A stretch of DNA of 64,000 nt from Nematopogon swammerdamellus (lineage: Eukaryota > Arthropoda > Insecta > Lepidoptera > Adelidae). Positions 30,895 through 43,662 of the stretch are shown here, piece by piece. The notes beneath the pieces were generated by a model. It was not told where the DNA came from and made no database searches. It saw only the letters and a list, made by a program, of their open reading frames with translations. How positions within the stretch are numbered: the stretch's first letter is position 1; every line of letters begins with the position of its first letter. The DNA lies in assembly GCA_946902875.1 (NCBI GenBank), contig OX336345.1:11315395-11379394 (forward strand), written 5' to 3'. The position numbers and the translations under genes were made by a program.

Positions 30895-30978
30895 ATGGCG
30901 ATTTGTGCAGTTCGTGCGTGTCGAAAGAGCTCAAGATCATCAGGAATGACAAAAGATGACGTAACCTTTCATAATTAG
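30895..30978 (+). pseudogene. THAP-domain first-exon fragment
   Basis: ATG followed by 26 codons: MAICAVRACRKSSRSSGMTK and DDVTFHN, then TAG. This fits the start of a C2CH THAP zinc finger (Cys-x4-Cys, then Val-Thr-Phe-His). The next expected residues (FP and the remaining Cys/His) are missing. A stop falls where a splice donor would normally follow. THAP domains occur in P-element transposases and host factors. A truncated copy is the likeliest reading, and a real first exon with an unseen splice is possible. Confidence 0.4.
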
Positions 30979-31298
30979 GTCATTTTAATGATAATACAAT
31001 GCTTAAAGCGTGTAAAATACAAAAATTCCGCGAGTTAGGAGCACGACTGCGCGCCATACTGGGCGCGTACACATGATAGGCAAATTTGACAGACTGGAAA
31101 GAAATTTGAAATCAATTATTGTATATGGGTGTTGTTAGTTTTTTTTATGGCAATGACATGGATGAATTCAATTTATAATATGTATTGTTATTATTTCTTT
31201 AATATTCCGTTTTCTATTTTTTATAATTATAAAACAAATATACCTATACAAAAGTAATGTATTGTATATTATGTATTATTATAATAAGTATTATTATT

Positions 31299-33339
31299 AT
31301 CAGTGATAGGAATAGGTAGGACTTATTTACCTAAACTTCGAGGAACAGAGTAAAAAATTGAAGACTTCCTTACGACAATATTTTTTTCCGGTTTAATAAT
31401 ACCTATTCATGGTGTTATAATTTCGCGATTTAAAAAAAGTGGCCGCCATTTTGAACTTTTTAGTAACTGGACAGATTGCTTTCAAAATCGACATCTGGGT
31501 GTCAGTGTGGACACTGAATACGAATCTGTAGTCAAATTTAAAAAAAGTAGCCGCCATTTTGAAATTTTTAGTTACTGGACCGATTGCTTTCAAAGTCGAT
31601 ATATGGGTGTCTATGTAGGCTCTGAATACGAATCCGTTGTCAAAATTTAAAAAAGTGGCCGCCATTTTGAACTTTTTAGTTACTGGACCGATTGCTTTTA
31701 AAATCGATATCTGGGTGTCTGTGTGGGCTCTGAATACGAATCTGTAGTCAAAATTTAAAAAAGTGGCCGCCATTTTGAAATTTTTAGTTACTGGACCGAT
31801 TGCTTTCAAAATCGATATCTGGGTGTCTATGTAGGCTCTGAATACCAATCCGTTGTCAAAATTTAAAAAAGTGACCGCCATTTTGAACTTTTTAGTTACT
31901 GGACCGATTGCTTTCAAAATCGATATCTGGGTGTCTATGTAGGCTCTGAATACGAATCCGTTGTCAAAATTTAAAAAAGTGACCGCCATTTTGAACTTTT
32001 TAGTTACTGGACCGATTACTTTCAAAATCGATATCTGGGTGTCTGTGTGGGCTCTGAATACGAATCTGTAGTCAAAATTTAAAAAAAGTGGCCGCCATTT
32101 TGAACTTTTTAGTTACTGGACCGATTGCTTTCAAAATCGATATCTGGGTGTCTATGTAGGCTCTGAATACGAATTCGTTGTCAAAATTTTAAAAAGTGAC
32201 CGCCATTTTGAACTTTTTAGTTACTGGACCGATTACTTTCAAAATCGATATCTGGGTGTCTGTGTGGGCTCTGAATACGAATCTGTAGTAAAAAATAAAA
32301 AAAAGTAACGGCCATTTTGAACTTTTTAGTTACTGGACTGATTGCTTTCAAAATCGATATCTGGGTGTCTGTGTGGGCTCTGAATACGAATCCGTTGTCA
32401 AAATTAAAAAAAAGTGGCCGCCATTTTGAACTTATTAGTTACTGGGCTGATTGCTTTCAAAAGCGATATCTGGGTATCTGTGTGGGCTCTGAATACGAAT
32501 CCGTTACGAATACGAATACGTCCAGTAACTAAAAAGTTCAAAATGGCGGCCACTTTTTTTAATTTTCACTACGGATTAGTATTCAGAGCCCACACAGACA
32601 CCCAGATATCGATTTTGAAAGCAATCGGTCCAGTAACTAAAAAGTTCAAAATGGGGGCCACTTTTTTTAATTTTTACTACAGATTCGTATTCAGAGCCCC
32701 CACATACACCCAGATATCGATTTTGAAAGCAATCGGTCCAGTAACTAAAAAGTTCAAAATGGCGGCCACTTTTCTTTAATTTTGATTACAGATTCGTATT
32801 CAGAGCCCACACAGACACCCAGATATCGATTTTGAAAGTAATCGGTCCAGTAACTAAAAAGTTCAAAATGGCGGCCACTTTTTAAAATTTTGACAACGAA
32901 TTCGTATTCAGAGCCCACACAGACACCCAGATATCGATTTTGAAAGCAATCGGTCCAGTAACTAAAAAGTTCAAAATGGCGGCTACTTTTTTTAAATTTT
33001 GACTATAGATTCGTATCCAGAGTCCACACAGACGCCCATATATCGATTTTGAAAGAAATCGGTCCAGTAACTAAAAAGTTCAAAATGGCGGCCACTTTTT
33101 TAAATTTTTACTACAGATTCGTATTCAGAGCCGACACTGACACCCAGATATCGATTTTGAAAGCAATCGGTCCAGTAACTAAAAAGTTCAAAATGGTGGC
33201 CACTTTTTTCAAATCGCGAAATTAAAACACCATGAATATTATTAAACCGGAAAAAAATATTGTCTTAAGGAAGTCTCCAATCTTTTACTCTGTTCCTCGA
33301 AATTTAGGTAAATAAGCCCTACTTATTCCTATCACTGAT
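31299..33339. mobile_element. 2-kb foldback element made of 108-bp tandem units
   Basis: The outer ends are inverted copies (ATCAGTGATAGGAATA and TATTCCTATCACTGAT), continuing about 140 bp inward on both sides. Next come about ten 108-bp units in plus sense (ACCGATTGCTTTCAAAATCG, TCTGGGTGTCTGTGTGGGCT, GCCGCCATTTTGAACTTTTT). At about 32515 the orientation flips and about seven inverted units follow. The 108-bp period is a multiple of three, so long frames (31393-32025, 32414-32779) are artefacts. The structure matches foldback-type elements with tandemly repeated arms. No transposase is inside. Confidence 0.8.
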
Positions 33340-34140
33340 TATTAGTACAACTTTTCAAAAATATTAAAACGACAGACTTGTTTAATTTTTCAATATTTTT
33401 TTTTGGATTCAAAAAATAATATTCGTTCAGTAAAAACTATTTGAAATAATATTACAAATAACAATTTCAAAATTCACAAATATACCGCACCATCATTGTC
33501 CGTCAGACTGGCATTCGTAGTGATCCCGTCAAGTTGCCGTCAAGCAAGGCTTCCGATTGGTCGGACGGTCGGCTCTTACTACCAGATACCCGTTCCAAGC
33601 CAGCGATAACAAACCTGTCGCTCGCCTTGCTCGCTCTGTCTCTCTCCATATCGCGGGGCGCGATATGGGTAACGGAGATAGACAAGTCACGTCATAAAAG
33701 ATTAAATTGTGATTTCGATTTTCGTAGTAGTAGGGATTTTTGGCTAGCCGTGCTCCGATACAAACGCAGTAGCGTTGCGTCTCCCGTAGGTATTCTCCTT
33801 GTTTGCGATATTGAAACCGTGTGAGCCAAAAATCGAAGGTAAGCAGAATGAAGCGGGGAAAGTCGGGAAACGGGGCGATCCGATCGACGGCCAAACGAAC
33901 GCCACGCTCAGAGACGGCTCGTGTCTGTTGCCATGGATTCTTTGGGATTTATGCGCTTCCAGAGCAGAAAAGTGCTTAGCGTCTTGGTCGATGGGATCAG
34001 CCATTATGATAGTTTGTCATGCAAATAAATACCCAGAAACACCAGTGCAATGTATACGTTTTATCATGTTACCAACATTTGCAAGCAAGCATTCCATTTA
34101 CAGAGAAATATTTGTAATTTTGTCTTTTAGCACTTTTTTA
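33340..34140. other. No gene seen; locally GC-richer
   Basis: 33490-34010 is richer in G+C and CpG than its surroundings and holds several overlapping short frames on both strands. None has recognisable features. It could be a promoter/5' exon region or old repeat. Confidence 0.3.
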
Positions 34141-34550
34141 GGGTTCCGTATCCGTACGGATGCGTATTACTAAGCCTACGCCGCAGTCCGTCTGTACGTC
34201 CGTGATGTCAGCCCATAACACCGGGTGAACTAGGTGCCATGTAACTGCTTCCCTTCATTTCATGTCGGCTACTTAAACTGTAGTAGGAGCCGGTTGATAT
34301 TTTCGCTGTATATGTGTTATTGTGGTGGATATCCTAACAAAATAAAAAAAATTAAGGGGGTCTCCATACAAGAAAATATGTATTTTTTTCAACTTTTTCT
34401 TTGTTTTTGCTCTATCGTAAAAATGGTTATTCATACAAGCGTAAACTTGGTGTGATTATAGTGCAAACTCTAAAGTAAAACTACAAATATCGGCCAATTA
34501 CATAGTGGTACGGAACCCTCGATGCGCGAGTCCGACTCGCACTTGGCGGG
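34141..34550 (+). repeat. GGTTCCGTA-type repeat with an embedded SINE A scrap
   Basis: It opens GGGTTCCGTATCCGTACGG and closes CGGAACCCTCGATGCGCGAG and GACTCGCACTTGGCGGG. Positions 34200-34270 hold SINE A tail words (GTGATGTCAGCCCATAACAC), likely a nested insertion. Confidence 0.5.
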
Positions 34551-34929
34551 TATTTTTTCCTAGTCTACAAGGAGATACTTTTCCTACTACTCCGTGCTTA
34601 TTTTCACTTCGCTAGCTGTACTAGGTGCTCTAATAAGTGACCGCTGTGAAGTTCGTCTAAAACCGTCGCAGTAGTAGTAAAATGAGGTGTTGTTGTTTAC
34701 ACGGTTGGCTAGAAGAAATTGAATACTGCAATATGATACACACATACATACCTACTCGTATGTAAAAAAAATATGTAGAATTCTGGCAAAGCGAAGTTTC
34801 GTAAATGGTGTAGTTAGAAATTAGACTGGTATTTCGTTGAAATGTCAACACATTGAATGATAGCTGCAAATAATTTGAATACTTACGTCGCTGCTTATAC
34901 CCTGGATACCTATCTACGGATAGTTGTCA

Positions 34930-35330
34930 GTCAAGTCAGCCAGCGCGTATGCGCCCACTGCTGGACATACGTCTCTCAAATTTACCTCCGGCCCTCCCCG
35001 CCTTCAGCGCTACGGAACCACTGCTTTCCGCCGACTCAGGTACTTGATGTCTCATTCCATCTGGCGGGCGGCGGTCTTCCCACACTCCGTTTTCCTGTCC
35101 ACAGCCGCCAGTGTAGGACAGGGTTACTCCAACGGTTATTGTATCTTCGGCTAACATGCCCAGTCCATTGCCACTTGAGCTTGGCCACCCAGTGTCCAAT
35201 ATCACCTACGCGTCGGCAGGTTGGATCTCTGCGCACAATATCGCGTAGCGATTTCCCCAGCATGGCTAACCTTTGGACAACAGCGTCCAACGGGGTTCAC
35301 GTTTCACACCCATACGTCATACATAGGTAA
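34930..35330 (-). pseudogene. LINE C-terminal fragment (RTE-like), frameshifted
   Basis: The minus-strand frame holds DIGHWVAKLKWQWTGHVSRR and WTGKRSVGRPPARW, the conserved C-terminus of RTE-type non-LTR retrotransposon proteins. It then frameshifts to GKQWFRSAE and again to ETYVQQWAHTRW before a stop. At least two frameshifts mark it as dead. The polymerase and endonuclease domains are absent. Confidence 0.65.
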
Positions 35331-38172
35331 TTCAAAAGACACAATAAATACGGGTATTTAAATTTTGCCCATGGTCATACCTCAGGGCGAACTTTAACTT
35401 TCCGAATTCCGAACTCCGAACGCATATAAGCTAGCCAGCTACTATTGCCACAGTCTGTTTTATTTTTGGATAAAAATGTATCGCTTTGTAGACCAAGCTT
35501 GCCAAACTAATTCTAGGTCCGAATAAGAAGAGGTTATGCTGTAGTTCATGTTACTAACTTCACACCAGTAGAGTGGCACCGTGACCGCTGCATGTATCGG
35601 TGCATAATACAAGGTGTCAGCTAGCGATCTTGCTTCACACCATCTCGAATAGGCGCGTGCTGCCCGCAACCGGCAGCCGGTCTAGCCAAACCGAGCGTGT
35701 CAATTCAGTGGCTTCAACATCCAGAGATGGTGGTTAGACGTTTATGGCCAATACCCAGATCCAAAGAATTCAACAGGATAGAAACCGATAGAAATTCTAT
35801 TGTCGTACAATTTACTTCGTCCGAACATAATATACAAATGCTTACATTTTAGATGAGACAGCTAGACATAGCGCATTGATAAACGATACGTGAGCCCACA
35901 GAACGATAGAGATATACACACTAGTGTTTCTACTTTGAGCACATACCTAAGTTATAATGACTTTTGGTCTGCTTAACGAGTCGGTGTCGCTTCTATAATT
36001 CTGAATTCTTTAGCCTAGATCATTAAAATTGTCATACTTGATTTGCTGCCTCAACATATTTAGAATCTTACCTTGATGCAAAGTTGGTAAGATCAGTAGG
36101 ATTTATTCAAGGTTTTAGTGGCTTTACCTAAGACATTATTATAAAAACATACGTATGCCTATGTTTAAGTAATATCAAAAATATATTCTCTGCAATACAA
36201 TTAAATCATATCGGTAATTGCGTAAAGTCTGTGGGGCGTCAAAATGAAAACAAAAAACATTCAGTGAACTTTTCGAAATTATTCATATTATAAAAAGTTC
36301 TATAAATAAAGTAGCTATACTTACTTGCAGTTTGCTAAGTATGTCAACTTGTAAATAAATCGTATGCATTATACACCTATCGTCTGGATAAAATGTCACC
36401 ATTTACCAGAGTTTCCGCATTTCATTACATGTCCTAACCACTGTTCTTTGCGTTGATGGATATTGTGTAGTTGAGCATTATTATGTTAATTAGGCAGGGC
36501 CATTTCACTCTCATGAATCGGTCGAGAAAGGGCCCTACATAGTAGATCTGACTGTCTAGACTAGATCTTGACGTCATGTAATAAGGTCGCTTCTGTCTGT
36601 GCCACAGAATCGCCTCAAACAAGAGCTAGTAATAAATTGATAAAACATGATGATGATGTAAAGGTAAATTCAGCTACAATCATTGTACGCTTTACCTACC
36701 ACACAAGAGCTACTGCAACGAGATGATTGTGACCGCAACACTGATTTATTAAAGCAGCTGTTGAGTTTCATAACCTGGCATCGTTTTCAATTAAAATTTA
36801 AATTAAGATAAAAATATGTTATGACTATACGCACGCGACTAAGCACTTGTTTACATTCAAATGTTAATCAATCAGTTAAAGTTATAGGTATGATGTGGTA
36901 TGAAGGCAGAAATGTTTAATGACTACAGAAATAGATATTAAAATTTATTTATTTAATTGTATCTCTTCCATTCACATTCGCTGCATACATTTCTTTCGTC
37001 AGTTTTCAATCATCCATTCTTCCAACATCACCGAACCACTGAATGGCATGCTTCGGTGGTTCGGTGATGTTATATAATTATTTAGGATTACTTACTTGGA
37101 AAATATGTTGTTGTTTGTTTTGTATCTATTATTTATTATGTCCAATTTTCTTCAGTAAATCTAAGTATCCTTAGTCAATGTAATAGCTCCATTTGATATC
37201 GAAATGTATTTGTGTGTAAAATATTATTTAAAAGAGTGATTTAAATAACTTGTACCTTAGAATATAATATTGAACAAATTAAACAATATTAATGTTGCGC
37301 AAACCTACAAAAGTCCCTACCTTGAACATTATTATTTCACTTTTCAGCTTTACAAACCTTGCATTGTTCAGGTTTCTACCTAACCTCAGTATTCATTTAT
37401 AATTCGAGTATTTAATTTAATTTTATTGTACTTGTTATTCGTTAATTATTAAGCACCTACGAATTCGTATATCAAACATGACACCATAATGACGGTCATT
37501 ACAAAATAGGTAGGTACACGAAGTTTACAGCTGCATATATTATTTACGTAAGTATTTATATATCTACGGTAGTATCCACAAATAAAGTTCACCAACATTT
37601 TAACATATTCATCAACAGGCCCACATATTGGCATTGACCTAAATGTTGTGGACGTTCTTTTATTTATGGAGAATGTTCCATCACAGCATCCAGTTAAACC
37701 AGTTGTTCACCCGTTGCAAGCTCTGCATTCGGTCGGTGGCCGAGATGCTGCTAGAGATGCGTACCTACCGCTTATTTACTCGGAGTTTCGGTTATTAGTA
37801 AACGTCTAGATATGAATGTTAAAATTACATGAAAAATTGTGGTATTCAAAAAACCTTTCTGTTTTTGGGGCAATCTTACATAGATACTAGGTAGTAATTT
37901 AAGAGATTTTTCTTAATAAAAAAATAATAATTGAAGAAAAATTAAAAAATATCCTAGATAAAATATTAAATAGGTATATGGACGAAACCGAACGAAATAT
38001 TAAGAATGAAAGAAATAAAATAATAAATAAAATTATGATGCTGCGATTACTTCAGCAAATTTTTTATCAGCTAATATCATTACTCTATGTACACATTATA
38101 ATTCAATTTTATTTATATGAAATAGTATGACAGAAATTCTGTGAAAAGATCAACACAATCATAAACATAAGA
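35331..38172. other. No gene seen
   Basis: Mostly unique-looking AT-rich DNA. Positions 37030-37077 form a hairpin (ACATCACCGAACCACTGAA and its complement). Short frames at 35460, 36434 and 37449 show nothing recognisable. Confidence 0.35.
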
Positions 38173-38180
38173 GTGATGCG

Positions 38181-38703
38181 CAGAGGCGGTCTTAGGGGCG
38201 GGCGAACCGAGCGACCGGCACGGCACGCCGCGCCCGGGCCCCGCAAACAAGTGGGCCCCGCGCCCCTACTTACGCGCCTCTGTCACGAATGACCACGGAA
38301 CAGCGAATGTCACACACTTGCGAGCGAATCGCGCATTGTGCATTTCAGGCTGGAGTTGTATTGTTTCATAAATTGCGGGCTTGCGGGCGCCTTCGGCGTT
38401 ATGGATAACCAGGATTGTGTTTGTTAGTTGATACTAAAATTGTATTGCTTTCAAAAACAAGCAAGAGTTTGTAGGTTTTTATTATTGTTAAACAACTACA
38501 TAATATTTAAATATAATCAGTGTGCTCTTTCACTTAATTTATCGAATGAAACAACTGAGTGAGAAAAGTATATTGGGAATATAAGTTGATGTCCAACCCA
38601 ATTTAAACTCTGGTTTTAGTAGGTACACATCCTATAATATACTGTATCTCCACAATGATGAACACTTTTGCCCAGGGCACCGCCAGGGCTAAGGCCGCCT
38701 CTG
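38181..38703. mobile_element. 523-bp hAT-type MITE with 8-bp target duplication
   Basis: The terminal repeats are CAGAGGCGGTCTTAGGGGCG at the left and the complement of CAGAGGCGGCCTTAGCCC at the right. The flanks GTGATGCG (38173-38180) and GTGATGTG (38704-38711) are an 8-bp duplication with one change. A very GC-rich self-complementary patch (GGGCCCCGC, 38235-38275) lies near the left end. No transposase frame is present. Confidence 0.75.
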
Positions 38704-38949
38704 GTGATGTGTTAATGCTTCGGCTTGATAAATTATTCAGAGATATGTTAATAGGTATAAATGTTTGAAGCCAGTTTTAACTTTCAATTTAGCGGTCCAT
38801 TGCCAAGAGAAATTATTTAAAATAAATCTTGACTTAAAATGCCAGAAAGATATTCCCAAGGGGTCTTGGATCTGATCTTGGACAAGTTCCACATCTTACC
38901 GAGGGAATATTTTAGACAAGTTCAACTGATTTGCTAGCTACCAAGTCCA

Positions 38950-39130
38950 CTGTAGGTCATTTCCCTAGCCTTATTAGATGTTATACAGGGCAAAATTCCC
39001 TCGGATTGCTACAACCGTACTGAATGAAAGTTGGGCCTACTGGCTATGAGAATAATTGTTAGCTTCTGTTCATTCAGTGTAGCCAGCACGACAAATAAAT
39101 ATAATCACTGGCATGCCGTTATGACAGCTA
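38950..39130 (+). mobile_element. Old SINE family A copy
   Basis: Diverged body words: GTACTGAATGAAAGTTGG, TTCAGTGTAGCCAGCACGAC and CACTGGCATGCCGT. Head and tail are lost. Confidence 0.45.
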
Positions 39131-39359
39131 AAATTATGTAATCATTTAAATTATATCACAATTATTTAAAATGTAAATGATATGCCATTCTCCAACTTGA
39201 TAAACGTTTATGAGGTCACTATCACGAACGCTATGCTGTAAATCTTTATTACATACTTACGCATAATTTACATAAAAGTAACATAAAAATAGAACTAAAA
39301 TATTGTTATTTATATAGACGAGCTTTTTTAATAAGTATTACCTAAATGAATACATATCA

Positions 39360-39670
39360 CACACGCTGAATCCCGACAATCGGGGTAAGCAGAGTAATCG
39401 GTGTTGTGCTGCAAGAACTCTGGTCAATTACAACACAACACCGACCACCACGTTTCGCAAAGTATTCGAACAAGATTAAATCGATCAAGCAGCAAGTAAG
39501 GCACGAAGACCCACCTGCTTCATGAGTCGGTAAAGTACCGTGCTAAGGTGAGAGGTGGCGATCCTGTCGCCCTTCAGCACGGCATCTTGTCCATATCCCT
39601 TAGTCGACTTTTACGACATGCACGGGTAGAGATGAAGTGGGGATATTATTTTTAAGTACCGGCCCCACAC
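39360..39670. repeat. Dispersed repeat D
   Basis: Contains CCGACAATCGGGGTAAGCAG, GTAATCGGTGTTGTGCT, CAGCAAGTAAGGCACGAAGA and GTCGACTTTTACGACATGCA. Close copies are at 41790-42065 and, on the reverse strand, 49485-49562. It is a common lepidopteran repeat; its class is uncertain (LINE 3' end or SINE). Confidence 0.55.
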
Positions 39671-40805
39671 GGTACTTAGTCATTTATTAAATGAATAAAT
39701 GACTAATATACGAGAATTCCCTAAGCTAAGTTCACCTCGCCTCGCGGGCCACGACCAGCGAAGTAGGGTACCACTTCGCTGGTCTGGTACTGCGCTAGTA
39801 TGTGGCGGACAGGGACGTCCAGCCTGTACGAAACTTTAAGACCCCTAGTTGAAAGTATCGAATATAGAATGTAGGGGAAGGGGTTGACACTTGGATGAAT
39901 CTCTCCGCAGATGTATAGATAATGTCTCAGTTTAAGTATGTAATGTACGTATAGATTATTTCTTTTCTTTCTTAATACAGACACTGAACTTTTGAACATT
40001 GCACAGCCGTATGCACAACATTTGCGAACAGTCATCTCATTCCGAACAAGTCTGAAGTGAGTTTAGAACCAGTCAGAATGTCAACCGCTTCCAATCATCT
40101 ATTTCACTGCCCACTTTTGTTGTATCAATTGTGTAAACATCTATCCTACCGGAGTTATGAGGTTGGAGCGAATTGAGATTTGGCGTAACCAGTCACAGGC
40201 GTGGCGTATAATTAATTAATTATTACACATCAACCGTGATTCCAGAGGCAGACACTCAGACTTTTTTTATTACGTGTACGTGCGAATAAAAAAAATATTA
40301 TGTATGAGTCATTGCCACTCAATGTTTTATGCAAAGAGTTTATATTATGTCGCACGTAATACAAACTCTTTGGTTTTAGGTAAGTTGGTACGAGTAGTGT
40401 AATACTTATCGTAGTGTAAGTATCGTTTTTTTTATCTATTGAAAACACCCTGCACTGCAATGTCAAGAGGAACTAACAAAAAAAAAAAATCAAAAAGACG
40501 CTATCATTGTCCTACACGTTCGATCTACATAATTTATTATTAAGTATTATTTACTACATAAGTATTATTCTCCAGTTTGTTTAAACTGCATAGCCCTTCT
40601 TACTCGTTGTATATTATTATTACAATAAAAACAAGGTAGGATGAAGTAAATTTTTGGCAGTTGTAACCATTATCACTGGTTATAACATTACCTTAGATAT
40701 TTCCTTTCAAAATCATTTGCATCTGCAGCTCTTTGTCATAGGGGAGGTTCATATACAACATTATCCGTACTGTTTGATATTATTTTGTTAAAACCTCAAC
40801 CCATA
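39671..40805. other. No gene seen
   Basis: Short open frames at 39721-40035 and 40230-40466 have no recognisable features. Positions 39720-39800 contain an inverted CCAGCGAAGTAGGGTACCACTTCGCTGG hairpin. Confidence 0.35.
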
Positions 40806-41093
40806 AAAACCGGTCAAGTGCGAGTCGGAATCGCGCACCATGGGGGGTCCGTAGCACCGCGTAATTGTCCGGTTATTATTATTTGTGGGTTTACTTAGAG
40901 TTCGCACTATAATCATACCAAGTATGACGCTTGTATGTATTACCGTTTTTACAATATAGCAAAAACAAGAATACCTACGTGGAAAAAAAATGTTCCTTGT
41001 ATGGGGACCCCTTTAAAGGTACCTACGATATACGGACGGACAGTCCGCGTAGGCTTAGATTTATGCCCTAACAGTAGCGTGCGGTACGGAACC
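40806..41093 (-). repeat. GGTTCCGTA-type repeat copy, reversed
   Basis: Begins ACCGGTCAAGTGCGAGTCGG and ends GTGCGGTACGGAACCCT, the two hallmarks of this family in reverse order. Confidence 0.5.
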
Positions 41094-41287
41094 CTATAAA
41101 GAAATATCTTTCCTCACAGAAATAGTACGCGGTGGCATAGGTGACCAGACTAGACGACATGTCGCAATGTCTAGCCAGCCCGGATCCTTGCGTAACCAAA
41201 TTCCTTGTAACGGATTCAACTAGAGTCGTAAAGTTTACTAACACATTGCTCGTGCTGGTATGAAATCTCTACAACCTCTGCAGCCCG

Positions 41288-41436
41288 ACCGTGGTAATTT
41301 TACTCGATCGACGAGTTCGAGCAAAATGAACGAGTAGGCATAATTGGTACCGTCGTAGCTGTCAAATGTACAAGTGAGTGAGTGCACGAAACGGTCACGT
41401 GGTCTACTCGAACTCGAACGTCGATCTACCACATTT
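41288..41436. mobile_element. Small MITE, copy 1
   Basis: Starts ACCGTGGTAATTTTACTCG and ends CGTCGATCTACCACATT. A diverged copy lies inverted at 42733-42884 with ACCGTGCTAATTTTACTCGC and TCGATCTACCAGTC. The two copies share order and length but have diverged by more than a fifth. Confidence 0.45.
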
Positions 41437-41789
41437 TGACAGTTATTGGTACCGTCGTACGAAATGTGAGCTCGAACTTCGAGTCATTTTGACGTATACG
41501 CTCACCCAAACACTCGATTGATCTTGATCAACTTTTGCGATAGTTTAGTAAATCTCAAAGTTGGTTATATGTTAAATTAACGATTCCTTTCATTGAATTT
41601 AGTGGAAAGGTATTTAAATATGTATTATTTTATTTATAAGTTGTTCATTCCTTTATTTTATTTAAGTATTTACTCAAATAATATAAATAAAAAATACAAG
41701 TAGGTACCTAAGTACCTATCACTAAAATAAAATAAGAATAAAGTCTGTACCTAGGTACATACATACATACATCACATCATACATATCAC

Positions 41790-42065
41790 ACGCTATATCC
41801 CGACCATCATCCCGACAATCGGGGTAAGCAGAGTAATCGGTGTTGTGCTACACATACCTAACTACATCAAGCAGCAAGTAAGGCATGAAGACCCACCTCC
41901 TGCATGACTCGGTGGAAGGACCGTGACAATGTGACAGGTGGCTAGCCTGTCGCCTTTTAGCACGGCATCGTGTCCTTATCCCTTAGCCGCCTTTTATGAC
42001 ATGCACGGGGAGAGATGCAGTGGGGCTATTCTTATTAATACCGACCGGCCCACACGCACGGTACC
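41790..42065. repeat. Dispersed repeat D, second copy
   Basis: Same word order as 39360-39670 (ATCCCGACAATCGGGGTAAG, AAGCAGCAAGTAAGGCATGA, CACGGGGAGAGATGCAGTGG). (ATAC)n precedes it at 41757-41772. Confidence 0.55.
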
Positions 42066-42732
42066 GTAGTTAGTGCGTAATAAAGTCTTGTCTTCTAAGT
42101 ACACGTCTCATATCAATTTGTCAGTACCTACCTAAGTATGTACCTACCTATGTAACTAATTTATAGGTGACCGGTAGTGGAGCTATAATGTATAACCAAA
42201 TATGGTAATAATAGGTAGGTACACACAGGAGTTATTTATTTTTAGATAGCTAGGTATCCTACAGCAATGTATTACCCGTCGGAATATCTATATAGGCATT
42301 ATAGGCTAGGCACCTCGCCTCGAATAAATGCGCTTCCCCCGCACTTCACCGCGGTCTCGCCTCCGTTAGTACCGTTATCGGGGTATTTTTGTGGCTAGGT
42401 AATATGGCTGGAGGAAGGGCGGAGGGTTGAGGGGAAGAGATTCAAAATGAATGTCGTCATCACTCACACAGCTGGCTAACCGACAACCAACATCGTGTGT
42501 GTTGCCACGATGTAATTTTTACTAATACTAAATAGCTACTCTTAAATATCGGGTGTTCAATTTATACTCGTTTTTCAACTTAGTCAATACTCTTTTTCTC
42601 TTTTAATTAACATAAAGATTCTGAAAAATAGTATACATACCATATTGACCGTTTAATACCTAGCAAAATGAGCGCTTTGCATTCTAGGTAGCATAATACA
42701 TTTAGTAAAAAAATTGTAATAGTGGCAAGACT

Positions 42733-42884
42733 GGTAGATCGACACTCGATCGAGAATTCGTCACTTGGTCGACACTCGCATACGTACTCACCTGCACGCC
42801 GGTACCAAAATAATTTGCCTCGTGCGACCGATCGAGTCGAGCGCAGCTCGAACTCGTCGTGCGAGTAAAATTAGCACGGTAGGG
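42733..42884. mobile_element. Small MITE, copy 2 (inverted)
   Basis: See 41288-41436. The 72-codon frame that crosses it is incidental. DNA from 42885 to 43660 shows overlapping short frames but nothing I can call a gene. Confidence 0.4.
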
Positions 42885-43662
42885 GGTCCTGCTCTGAATT
42901 GTCTGTGAATTGCGAGCCATATCAACTATTTACTACAACATAAGTACCTAGTTATTGTGGCATACGAAAACTCTAATTAAATGTAAAGCATGTATTTAAG
43001 CGACGCGACGGGCGGTGTTATTTATTGTTCCCTGGATTATCGTACTATACTTTATTTTTCGAAACAGGCCAGTACTGAAAGTTGCTATCTCATGTTTACC
43101 ATAGTTCTAAGACAGAGACGGCTGATCGTTAGACCCTGCCCATTTTTCATTTTGATAAGGCGCGTTTATATACTTGTCGTACTTGTGCTGTGTGCTTGGC
43201 TCGGCGGGGGAAAATCATTTGTTTTTCCGTCGATTGCAACGGACGCTTTGCTCGTTTCACAGTTCGTTCGTTCGTGTTACAGGCGGATTCGGTTGTTGAA
43301 TCAACCATGTCACCAACTTTCAGACGGCACAATGAAAAAACAGAAAGAAAACTGAATATTGACACGTCTGCACTGCGCGAGGTTGGAAACACGACTGAGC
43401 GTGTCAGCAGCGCGCGGCAAGCCGGCGACCCGTGTGGCCGCAGCTTTAACGAGTTGACGTGGACCAATAGCGCTTCACTACGCATTGTTATTACCGTTCT
43501 AGTACTGGCTTGTCTCGCGAAACAGAGTATAGAGCAATTATTTTTTGTACAAGGTATCCCAGTTCGACCGGATTTATTTATTTATTTGTAGTAGAAAACA
43601 TACAGCATGGCTTCATGGAGGTATTTAATGTAGGTATATTATGTAATCCGGTATGGGTGTCT

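Noticed and set aside
31393..32779. Repeat proteins of 210 and 121 residues with 36-residue periods
   Set aside because: The period equals the 108-bp DNA repeat of the foldback element; frames are open on both arms merely because 108 is divisible by three.
33529..34004. Overlapping 60-124-codon frames on both strands
   Set aside because: Several frames open at once because the patch is GC-richer; no motif, signal or splice context supports one.
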